A DNA stretch of 64,000 nucleotides, from positions 99,691 to 163,690 of the forward strand of contig NZ_QDDJ01000013.1 in NCBI RefSeq assembly GCF_003121625.1, given 5' to 3'. The position numbers and the translations under genes were made by a program. This DNA is from Ornithinimicrobium cavernae (GTDB lineage Bacteria > Actinomycetota > Actinomycetes > Actinomycetales > Dermatophilaceae). The stretch's first letter is position 1. Each line of letters starts with the position of its first letter. Positions 31,506 to 39,059 of the stretch are shown here, piece by piece. A model generated the notes under the pieces. The model was not told the DNA's origin. It worked only from the letters and a program-made list of their open reading frames with translations, and searched no databases.

Positions 31506-33544
31506 TCAGGCGGTGTGACACAGACGCAGGGCGTCGTAGATGGCGGCGTGGACGTTGCGGCTCGCGACGGCGTCGCCGATGCGGAACAGCTGGTAGCGGC
31601 CCTCTCGATCGGCCCGGACCTCCTGGGTCCGCCCGCTGAGCAGGGCCTCGTAGTCGACCTCGCCGAGGTTGCTCGACCCCGGCGCGAGGTCGCGGTACAG
31701 CTCGTCGTTGGGCAGCGTGCCGTGCTCGACGACCACCCGGTCGACGGTCTGCTCGAGGTGCCGGTCGGCATACTCGCTGTAGAGGTGCGCGGTGAGTCGG
31801 CCGCCGGTCCGGCGCACGGCGACCAGGCGCTGGGCCAGGGTCACGGTGACGTCGTGCTCGGCGAGGGCCGCGAGGTAGGCCGGTGAGTTCATGCTTCCCA
31901 CGAGCGGTGCCACCGTGCGCTCCGGGGTCACATAGGTGACCCGGGCTCCCGCCCGGGCGAGCTTCTCGGTGGCCTCCAGCCCCGGCTCCGCCCCGTTGTC
32001 GTCGTAGACGAGGACCTCGCCGTCGGCCCGCACGCTGCCGTCCATCACGTCCCAGGTGTCGTGCACCAGGTCCTGGCCCTCGGTGAGGAAGGTGCGGTTC
32101 GGCATCCCCCCGGTCGCGACGATCACCAGGTCCGGGTCCTCGGCCAGGACGTCGCGGGCCTCGGCCAGGGCACCGAACCGGAACTTCACCCCGGCGTGCT
32201 TGGCCTCGGCCAGCCGCCAGTCGACGATCCCGATCAGGTCCCGGCGGCGCGGCGCCGAGGCGGCCAGCCGCAGCTGGCCCCCGGGGGTGTCCGCGGCCTC
32301 GAACACGACGACCTGGTGTCCCCGCTCCCCGAGCACCCGCGCCGCCTCGAGCCCGGCGGGGCCGGCGCCCACGACCACCGCCCGGCGCCGGGGACCCGTG
32401 CTGCGCCGGATGCGGTGCGGCAGCTCCCCCTCGCGGCCGGTCGCGGGGTTGTGCAGGCACTTGGCGTCACCGGACTCGTAGATCGCGTCCAGGCAGTAGT
32501 TCGCGCCCACGCAGGGACGGATGCGGTCCTCCTCACCCGCGGCGAGCTTGGCCACGAGGTAGGGGTCGGCGAGCTGCGCACGGGTCATGCCGACCAGGTC
32601 GAGCAGCCCCGCCCGGACGGCGTGCCGGGCCGTGGCCACGTCGGAGATCCGGGAGGCGTGCATCACGGGCACCTGCACGGCGTGACGGATCTCGCCCGCG
32701 AAGTCCAGGAACGGTGCGGCGGGTGTCCCCATCGACGGGATGACCCGGGCCAGCGTGGCGTCCCGGTCGATGGTGCCCCTGATGACGCTGAGGAAGTCGA
32801 TGCCGTCAGCGACGTAGCGCCGCAGCGCCTCCAGGGCCTCCTCCCGCTGCAGCCCGTCGGCGCGGTCCTCGTCCATGGACATCCGGATCCCCACCACGAA
32901 GTCTTCGCCCACGGCCTTCCGCACGGCCTGGATCACCCTGCGCGGGAACGCCATCCGGTGCTCGAGACTCCCGCCGTACTCGTCCGTGCGCTGGTTGGTC
33001 GCCGGGGAGAGGAAGGCGTCGAGCAGGTGGCCGTAGTGCTGCAGCTCGATGCCGTCCAGACCGGCCTCTGCACAGCGGGCGGCGGCGTCGGCGTAGTCCT
33101 GCACGATCCGGTCCAGGTCCCAGCCCTCCGCGATCTTCGGGAACGAGCGGTGGGCCGGCTCGCGCAGGGCGGAGGGATAGACCAGCGGGAGCCAGTCGCC
33201 GGAGAAGTTGCTCGTGCGCCGGCCGAGGTGGGTCACCTGGGTCATCACCGCGGCGCCGTGCTCGTGCACGTCGTCCGTGAGGCGGCGCAGCCAGGGGACC
33301 ACCTCGTCCCGATAGAGCAGCAGGTTGCCGAACGACGGGGGCTGTCCGGCGACACGACGGCCGAGCCACCGATCATGGTGAGCCCGACGCCGCCGCGGGC
33401 CTTCTCGACGTGGTACAGGCGGTAACGGTCCTTGGGCAGACCGTCCTCCGCGTAGGCCGGCTCGTGCGAGGTGCTGACGACGCGGTTGCGCAGCGTCAGG
33501 TTCTTCAGCCGGAACGGCTCCAGCAGCGGGTCCAGGTGCTCCAC
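31506..33544 (-). pseudogene. TMADH/DgcA-like N-methyl demethylase flavoprotein, frameshifted
   Basis: This is an FMN/4Fe-4S flavoenzyme of the old-yellow-enzyme/trimethylamine dehydrogenase family (dimethylglycine or N-methylproline demethylase type), about 680 residues if intact. The N-terminal piece starts at a GTG (33544: EHLDPLLEPFRLKNLTLRNR) and runs to SPDSP. The rest continues in another frame from EVVPWLRRLT onward. One missing C in a run of five (plus-strand G-run 33337-33341) explains the shift: a sixth would restore SPDSPPSFGNLLLYRD. The iron-sulfur Cys cluster (CVGANYCLD, AKCLHNPATGRE) and NAD/FAD Rossmann motifs (VVVGAGPAGLEAARVL) are intact. A real null mutation or a sequencing error are both possible. 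Confidence 0.85.
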
Positions 33545-33591
33545 ACCGCCAGTGTGACGGCGTTCACTCCTGAAGGGAATCAAAGGTAATC

Positions 33592-33621
33592 GCACGAGAT
33601 CGTGCAATCATCTTGCATGAT
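33592..33621. promoter_or_regulatory. Divergent operator of the LysR-type regulator
   Basis: Two overlapping palindromes fill the 72-base gap between the demethylase operon and the LysR gene: GCACGA/TCGTGC (33592-33605, 2-base spacer) and ATCGTGCAA/TTGCATGAT (33599-33621, 5-base spacer). The second overlaps the regulator start codon. This is the usual position for a LysR regulator's recognition and activation sites. Confidence 0.55.
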
Positions 33622-34552
33622 CGATTCGCGGCTCCACGTGCTCCGCGTCGTGGCCACCCGGGGCACGGTGACAGCAGCAGCGCGGGACCTGAGCTACACA
33701 CCCTCGGCCGTCTCGCACCAGCTGCGCGGGCTGGCTCGCGACCTCGGGGTGACCCTGCTGGAGCCGGACGGGCGCGGTGTCCGACTGACCGCGGCGGCCC
33801 GGATCCTGCTGGAGCGCTCCGACGAGCTCTACGCCCGGTGGGAGGAGATCCACGCCGAGGTGGCCGAGGCCGACCCGGAGGCCTCCGGGGCCGTGCGCCT
33901 GTGCGGGTTCTCCACCGCCGCGGCCGCCCTCCTCCCGTCGGTGGCGGCGCGGGTCCGCCTCGTCCACCCGCAGAGCACCGCGCGGATCATCGAGGCCGAC
34001 CCCGCCGAGTGCTTCGACCTGCTGCTCGCCGAGCAGGCCGACCTCGCGGTCGTGATCGCGGTCCCGGGTCTGCCATCGACCACCGATCCGCGCTTCGAGC
34101 AGGAGAGCGTGCTGGACGACCCGCTCGACCTGCTCGTGCCGGCGGACCACCCGCTGGCGGCCAGGTCGTCGGTCCTGCTGCGGGAGGCGGCCGACGAGTC
34201 CTGGATCCTGGACCGTCCGGGCAGCACCTTCCACCAGCTCACCCAGACCGCCTGTGCGACGGCCGGTTTCTCCCCCTTCGTCGCGCACGAGGCCGCCGAG
34301 TGGGAGACCGGTGCCGCGCTGGTCGACGCGGGACTGGGCGTGTCGCTGGTCCCGCGTCTGGCGCGGCTGCCGGGTGGCTACCGGATCACCCGCGTGCCGC
34401 TGCGTGGGGACCCGACGCCGGCGCGGCACATCCGCAGCAGCATCCGCCGCGGCAGCCGGCGGCAGCCTCTCATCGCCACCGCGCTCACCGCGCTCGGGGA
34501 GGCTGCCCGGCGCACAACGGCCGGGGGCCCGGCGGCTCCTAGCTACGGCTAG
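33617..34552 (+). CDS. LysR-family transcriptional regulator
   Basis: This is a 311-residue regulator with an N-terminal winged helix-turn-helix (RLHVLRVVATRGTVTAAARDL, then YTPSAVSHQLRGLARDLGVTLLEPDGRGVRLT). A two-lobed periplasmic-binding-like effector domain follows ([23 protein letters not shown]...). It is divergent from the Rieske/demethylase operon and probably activates it in response to the methylated amine. The start at 33617 is chosen over 33602 because it begins at the conserved MIDSRLHVLRVV. Its stop shares the bases CTAG with the stop of the convergent DapA-like gene. Confidence 0.9.
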   Translation: MIDSRLHVLRVVATRGTVTAAARDLSYTPSAVSHQLRGLARDLGVTLLEPDGRGVRLTAAARILLERSDELYARWEEIHAEVAEADPEASGAVRLCGFSTAAAALLPSVAARVRLVHPQSTARIIEADPAECFDLLLAEQADLAVVIAVPGLPSTTDPRFEQESVLDDPLDLLVPADHPLAARSSVLLREAADESWILDRPGSTFHQLTQTACATAGFSPFVAHEAAEWETGAALVDAGLGVSLVPRLARLPGGYRITRVPLRGDPTPARHIRSSIRRGSRRQPLIATALTALGEAARRTTAGGPAAPSYG

Positions 34553-35631
34553 CCTGCCGTAGCCACCCAGCCGGCAGCTTGTCCCGCGGCCTGGCCCGAG
34601 GGCTCGTCGAGCAGATCGGGGAACCGCTGACGAACATCGCGGATCAACTCCGCCTGCCCCTCGGAAAGGATCTCGAGGTCACCGAGCGACCGCGCGGTTC
34701 CAATGAGCCCCTGCTGGCGCAGACATTCGTTGACGCCGGCGACACAACCCGCAAAGTTGTTCCGCACATCAAAGAGTGCAGCATTGACCTCGACCAGGGC
34801 TGAGTGAGCAGCGAGCACTTCGGCAGCGACGCCGACGCGGCGGGTGCGGATGATCGCTGCGACCAACTGCGCAGCGGCCCGGGTGCCGACCGCCCACTGC
34901 CCCAGCAGACCTCCCCGGAACCACGCCTCACGCGTCGTCCCGCTGACCTCGCGCCGGACGGGCGTGACCAGGTCAGGAACGATCGTGTCGTCGTTGCCCG
35001 TCAGGAGCGCGATCTGCGCCCACCGGTCTGATTCCAGGAGCGCCTGTGCGGCCTCGTGCGTACGGTAGCGGTCGAAGGGGGCAGTCTTGATGCCGACGAC
35101 GGACTCGATGTCGAAGAATCGCCCCCAGAAGGCTGGCGAAAGGTACCGGCCACCGACGGCTTCCTGCAGATAGAAGCCCACCACAGGGAGCACCTTGCCG
35201 ACGTGGATGGCCCGCTCGAGCAGGCGCGACTCGTCCTGATCCGCACCCACCCCCGCCAGGAGCACGGCCTCGTAACCGAGTGAACGTGCGACCTGAGCCT
35301 CCGACACGGCCTGAGCCGTGTCGCCCATAACCCCGGCGACGAGTGTGACCCCGGCGTTCCTGCTCGGCTCGGCCGCCATCTGCCATACGTGCCTCAGCAG
35401 GGTCTGATCCTCGTGCAGCGCGAACTGGGTGGTGTGGACACCCACCGCGAGGCCGGTCACACCAGATCTCAGGTAGTAGTCCGTCAGCGCGTTCTGGCCC
35501 TCCTCATCGAGGTTGCCGGCCGAGGTGACAGCCAGAGGGTGGGCCGGGATGACGGTTCCCTCTGGGAACAGGTCGTAGGAGATCGGTCCTGACCCATGGT
35601 GAGAAGTCGGTGACGGCGCCGAGTCGGTCAT
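34549..35631 (-). CDS. DapA-like (dihydrodipicolinate synthase family) aldolase/lyase
   Basis: This is a 360-residue class I aldolase-superfamily protein. VIPAHPLAVTSAGNLDEEGQNALTDYYLRSGV resembles the N-terminus of the family, split here by a short insert. The Schiff-base lysine is probably in SVVGIKTAPFDRY. GVTLVAGVMGD and NDDTIVPDLVTPVRREVSG match barrel strands. Members cleave or dehydrate 2-keto sugar acids and related compounds; true DapA is unlikely given the context. Its ATG overlaps the stop of the upstream SDR-like gene (ATGA). It is last gene of a LacI-controlled operon of lower GC than its neighbours. Confidence 0.8.
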   Translation of the reverse strand: MTDSAPSPTSHHGSGPISYDLFPEGTVIPAHPLAVTSAGNLDEEGQNALTDYYLRSGVTGLAVGVHTTQFALHEDQTLLRHVWQMAAEPSRNAGVTLVAGVMGDTAQAVSEAQVARSLGYEAVLLAGVGADQDESRLLERAIHVGKVLPVVGFYLQEAVGGRYLSPAFWGRFFDIESVVGIKTAPFDRYRTHEAAQALLESDRWAQIALLTGNDDTIVPDLVTPVRREVSGTTREAWFRGGLLGQWAVGTRAAAQLVAAIIRTRRVGVAAEVLAAHSALVEVNAALFDVRNNFAGCVAGVNECLRQQGLIGTARSLGDLEILSEGQAELIRDVRQRFPDLLDEPSGQAAGQAAGWVATAG

Positions 35632-36662
35632 CAGAACCGTCCTTCCCGCTGCTGAAACTTCGTCGGTTTGTCGAGTTGACTTCCACCCGAGCGGACCCAC
35701 TCGGCAACCCACCGGGCGAGTTGGCGCGGGGGGACAGAGGGATAGCCGTAGCGTTCCACGCACAGGGAGGCATCCGACAGCAGACCATCGGCAGCTGGAG
35801 TGCCTGTGGTCTTGATGTCGAGGTTGAGGTCTTCTCCCAACCAGGTTGCCAGGCGCGACACCGGCACCTGCTCCGGCCCAGTGGCGTTGAGCACCCTGGC
35901 GGGCACATCCGCCATGTCGAAGGCCGCGAGGGACCAGGCGACCGCATCCCGCTGCCACACCAAGTTCACCGCCGGCATGGTGATGTCGACCGGTTCGCCG
36001 CGGCTGATCTGGAGCGCTAAGTCGACCAGGATGCCGTAGCGGAGTTCACAGGCATAGTTCAGTCGAAAGATGACGGTCGGTGTCTCCCAGTCCTGGGCGG
36101 CGCGCATGAACAGGCGTTCCCTCGCAAGGCAGGACTGGGCGTACTCTCCTACAGGGGCAAGCCGATCACCCTCGCGGCTGCCCCCGCGGTGGAGGGGCAC
36201 CATTGGATAGACGTTGCCCGTCGAGTAGACGACAGTCGGCACACCCCGATACCGGGAAGCCACGAATGCCGGGACGGCGGCATTGGACCACCATGTCTCG
36301 GGCTCCTGGCCCGTGCTGCCGAACTTCATGCCAAGCATGAAGACCACACCGCCAGCATCGGGAAGGTCGGCCACGTGACCGGGGTCAGTGAGGTCAGCAG
36401 CCACCGTGCAGACGCCCTGGGACTCCAGTGCCTTGCGCACCGCCGCATCACTGAACCGGGAAACCGCGATGACCTCGGAACGACTTCCAGCCTCGACGAG
36501 CGCACGCCGCGCCATCAGGGCTAATGTCGGCCCCATCTTGCCACCGGCCCCCAGCACGACCAGGGGACCGTCCAACTCCGCCAAAGAGGCACCGACGCGG
36601 TCCCGCGGCCTGCTGAGCAGATCCTCGAGCGCCCGGTCGTCCGTCGGGGATTCCGCGTTCAT
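35631..36662 (-). CDS. SDR/NAD-epimerase-like protein lacking the catalytic lysine
   Basis: This is a 343-residue extended-SDR-fold protein. The nucleotide loop is PLVVLGAGGKMGPTLALMA (GxGGxMG type). VVYSTGNVYPMVPLHRGG corresponds to the Ser strand, and VGEYAQSCLARERL to the YxxxK helix, where the expected Lys is Cys. The C-terminal half (LNATGPEQVPVSRLATWLGEDL) is epimerase/dehydratase-like. It begins 5 bases after the Nramp-like gene and overlaps the DapA-like gene. The missing Lys suggests an altered reaction, or substrate binding without classical hydride transfer. The substrate is unknown. Confidence 0.75.
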   Translation of the reverse strand: MNAESPTDDRALEDLLSRPRDRVGASLAELDGPLVVLGAGGKMGPTLALMARRALVEAGSRSEVIAVSRFSDAAVRKALESQGVCTVAADLTDPGHVADLPDAGGVVFMLGMKFGSTGQEPETWWSNAAVPAFVASRYRGVPTVVYSTGNVYPMVPLHRGGSREGDRLAPVGEYAQSCLARERLFMRAAQDWETPTVIFRLNYACELRYGILVDLALQISRGEPVDITMPAVNLVWQRDAVAWSLAAFDMADVPARVLNATGPEQVPVSRLATWLGEDLNLDIKTTGTPAADGLLSDASLCVERYGYPSVPPRQLARWVAEWVRSGGSQLDKPTKFQQREGRF

Positions 36663-36667
36663 GGCAC

Positions 36668-37894
36668 TCACGCGAGCAACTTCTGGACATAGGTGCTGGC
36701 GAGGTAGAGCAGGAAAACGACCCCGATGATTGAGAGCACCCACTGCGTCGTACCAACCCGAAACTGACGGATCACCGAGCTCCGACCCAGGATAACGAGC
36801 AGGACGCCGATGAGAGGCACTCCGAAGATGGTGACCGCCTGCGCAGTGGTGATGAGCTCCAGCGGCACCGAGCCGAAGATCATCGCGACCACTCCGCCCA
36901 CCGCCATGACTACGGTGATGCAGGACTTAACCCGGGTGGCGTTGACCTCCTGCCCCCATCCGAACACGGCCGATAGCATGCCGCCGCCGATGGTGGCGTT
37001 GCCGACCAGAGAACTGAACGCTGCTCCCCACAGTCCTACCGCGAAAAGCACAGCCGCCCACGTGCCCGCGACGGGGCGCATCATCTCGGCCAGGTCCGCA
37101 GGCGACTGGACCACGTGGCCGACGGGGTGGAGGACCGCTGCAGCGGTGATCATGACGATCACCGACAGCAGCCCGAGGATCGTGATGCCGGCGACGACGC
37201 CGAGCCGGGCGGTCGGGTAGTCCTCGGCTGTCCAGCCTTTCTCCCGAACCAGCTGGATCTGGAAAAGCGCACCGACCACGGAGAACGTCGTGGCCGTGAT
37301 GCCGACGACGATCGCGACGCCTGCACTGGGCACGCTGGGCACGAGCCCACCGAGGATGCCGCCCAGGTCGGGAGTGGCGGCGACCATGGTGATGATGAAG
37401 ACGACGAGCATGACACCCACGATCCAGGTCATCAGCCGCTCAAGAGCGGTGTAGAAGCGGGGCAGCCACACCATTCCGATACCCAGTGCCGTGAAGATGC
37501 CCGCATAGATGCGGATGTCACCGGGCACCGCGATGCCGGCAGCGATCCCAGTCCCGATGCTGTTGCCCGCCTGGAACGAGGAGCAAACGAGAGCGGCGCT
37601 CAGTGCGGCCAGTACAGCCAGGGGTGCGCCAAAGCGATGTCGGAGCACCTCGTCAGCCCCCATCGCGGCCCCGAGGCCGATCCGAACTGCCAGGTCACAG
37701 AACACGATCATCAGGATCGTGGCGACGACTGGCACCCAGAGGAGCTGGTAGCCGTAGAGCGCGCCTGCGGTGCTGGCCAGCGTGATGGAGCCCGGACCGA
37801 ACATGAGGGCGGCGGTGATCACTGTGGGCCCGAGGGCTCCGAGCACGCCGCTCGGCCTGACAGCGCTCGTGGTCGCTGAGGTCTGTGTCGCCAT
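36668..37894 (-). CDS. Nramp-fold transporter without the canonical metal-binding motifs
   Basis: This is a 408-residue membrane protein with about 11 hydrophobic segments aligning with the Nramp family (LGALGPTVITAALMFGPGS, then YGYQLLWVPVVATILMIVFCDLAVRIGL). The TM1 motif DPGN, whose Asp and Asn bind the metal, reads GPGS here. The TM6 MPH region reads ATTFSV, so the metal-binding Met is also absent. It is therefore unlikely to be a Mn/Fe carrier. As first gene of an operon with an aldolase and an SDR-like protein under a LacI regulator, it probably imports the operon's organic substrate. That is inference. Confidence 0.75.
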   Translation of the reverse strand: MATQTSATTSAVRPSGVLGALGPTVITAALMFGPGSITLASTAGALYGYQLLWVPVVATILMIVFCDLAVRIGLGAAMGADEVLRHRFGAPLAVLAALSAALVCSSFQAGNSIGTGIAAGIAVPGDIRIYAGIFTALGIGMVWLPRFYTALERLMTWIVGVMLVVFIITMVAATPDLGGILGGLVPSVPSAGVAIVVGITATTFSVVGALFQIQLVREKGWTAEDYPTARLGVVAGITILGLLSVIVMITAAAVLHPVGHVVQSPADLAEMMRPVAGTWAAVLFAVGLWGAAFSSLVGNATIGGGMLSAVFGWGQEVNATRVKSCITVVMAVGGVVAMIFGSVPLELITTAQAVTIFGVPLIGVLLVILGRSSVIRQFRVGTTQWVLSIIGVVFLLYLASTYVQKLLA

Positions 37895-37927
37895 TCAGAA
37901 AACCTTCTCTCAGTAGTCGGGACGGGA

Positions 37928-37977
37928 CGCTAATCGCCTTTCTCCACCTCTGTCAAGACCTGAGGCGAAACGTTTTC
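37928..37977 (-). promoter_or_regulatory. Promoter and LacI-type operator of the Nramp-like operon
   Basis: On the minus strand, TTGACA (37951-37956) and TTAGCG (37928-37933) are 17 bases apart. Just upstream of the -35 box is the palindrome AAACGTTT in the context GAAAACGTTTC (37967-37977), the classic LacI-family operator core with a central CpG. It lies 24 bases before the divergent regulator gene, so both genes should be controlled. Confidence 0.65.
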
Positions 37978-38000
37978 TTACGGCGCGTTAGGCTGACCTC

Positions 38001-39059
38001 GTGGTGACCCTGAGACAAGTTGCGGCCGAGGCTGGCGTCTCGCTCTCGACCGCGTCACGGGTCCTCTCCGGCAGCGACTACCCAGTGGCCCTCGACCTCC
38101 GCGAGAAGGTCGAGGGCGTGGCACGCCGCCTCGACTATGTGCCCAATGCCTCCGCTCAGGCGCTCCACGTCGGGAGTACGCGGACGATCGGCCTGGTGCT
38201 CGGATCGCTCTCCGATCCGTACTTCAACGCGATGGCCGAGGGAGTCGAGGAAGCAGCCACCCTGCAGGGCTACCCGGTGACAATCTGTGCCACCCATCGT
38301 GACCCGGAGACCGAGCTTTCCTACTTCCGCCTCCTTCAGGCCCAGCGTTGTCGGGCGCTCATCGTGGCTGGCAGCGGGCTGGACGTGCCCGCCTACGCAG
38401 AGGGGGTCAGGGTCCGGGCCGCGGCATTGCGAGCCAACGGCAACCGGATGGTCACCATCGGGCGTCACCCGCTCGGCGAGGCTGACCAGATACTCGTTGA
38501 CAATGTCCTGGTCGGCCGACTGGTGGGCGAGCACCTCGTCCGACTCGGTCGACGTAGGGTGGGTGCCCTCGTCGGGGACCGCCGGGTCACATCAACGACT
38601 GACCGGCTGGCGGGGTTGACCTCGGTCGTGACTGCGGCTGGTGGGGAGGTGCTGGCGGTCGATGTGCCGGCTGCAACTCGCGATGGGGGCGCTCAAGCCT
38701 TGGGTGTGCTGCTCGACCAGGCCCTTTCTCACACATGGGGTGCAGGTTCAGGTCGGAGCCGCTGCGGTCTCAATGCAGTATTCGGCACTGCCGACCAGAT
38801 GGCAATCGGCGCGATGGCCGCGCTCCGCGTCCGTGGCCTGTCGGTGCCGGAAGACGTGTCGGTGGTCGGGTGCAACGACATTGCGGGCGCGGTCGATGCC
38901 CACCCCGCCTTGACGACCGTGCACCTACCCCTCAGGGAGATGGGACGGGCGGCGGTGCGTCTTGGTCTGGCTGACGCCTCGGTGGAGCCCCGGACGGTTG
39001 AGATGGCAGTCCACCTCGCCGTGCGGGAGTCGACCTCACCCTTCGGCGAGGCCGATTGA
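38001..39059 (+). CDS. LacI-family transcriptional regulator
   Basis: This is a 352-residue repressor. The N-terminal helix-turn-helix and hinge are textbook (TLRQVAAEAGVSLSTASRVL; RRLDYVPNASAQALHVGST), and a sugar-binding-protein-like effector domain follows. Two GTG codons occur at the start (38001 and 38004). It is divergent from the Nramp-like/SDR/DapA-like operon, with a LacI operator between, and is surely its local regulator. Codon use has more A/T in third positions than flanking genes. Its last 24 bases overlap the end of the convergent MutL-like gene. Confidence 0.92.
   Translation: MVTLRQVAAEAGVSLSTASRVLSGSDYPVALDLREKVEGVARRLDYVPNASAQALHVGSTRTIGLVLGSLSDPYFNAMAEGVEEAATLQGYPVTICATHRDPETELSYFRLLQAQRCRALIVAGSGLDVPAYAEGVRVRAAALRANGNRMVTIGRHPLGEADQILVDNVLVGRLVGEHLVRLGRRRVGALVGDRRVTSTTDRLAGLTSVVTAAGGEVLAVDVPAATRDGGAQALGVLLDQALSHTWGAGSGRSRCGLNAVFGTADQMAIGAMAALRVRGLSVPEDVSVVGCNDIAGAVDAHPALTTVHLPLREMGRAAVRLGLADASVEPRTVEMAVHLAVRESTSPFGEAD

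Noticed and set aside
34549..35631. True dapA (lysine biosynthesis)
   Set aside because: The context is a LacI-controlled operon with a transporter and an SDR-like gene, the protein is longer than DapA, and no lysine-pathway genes are nearby.
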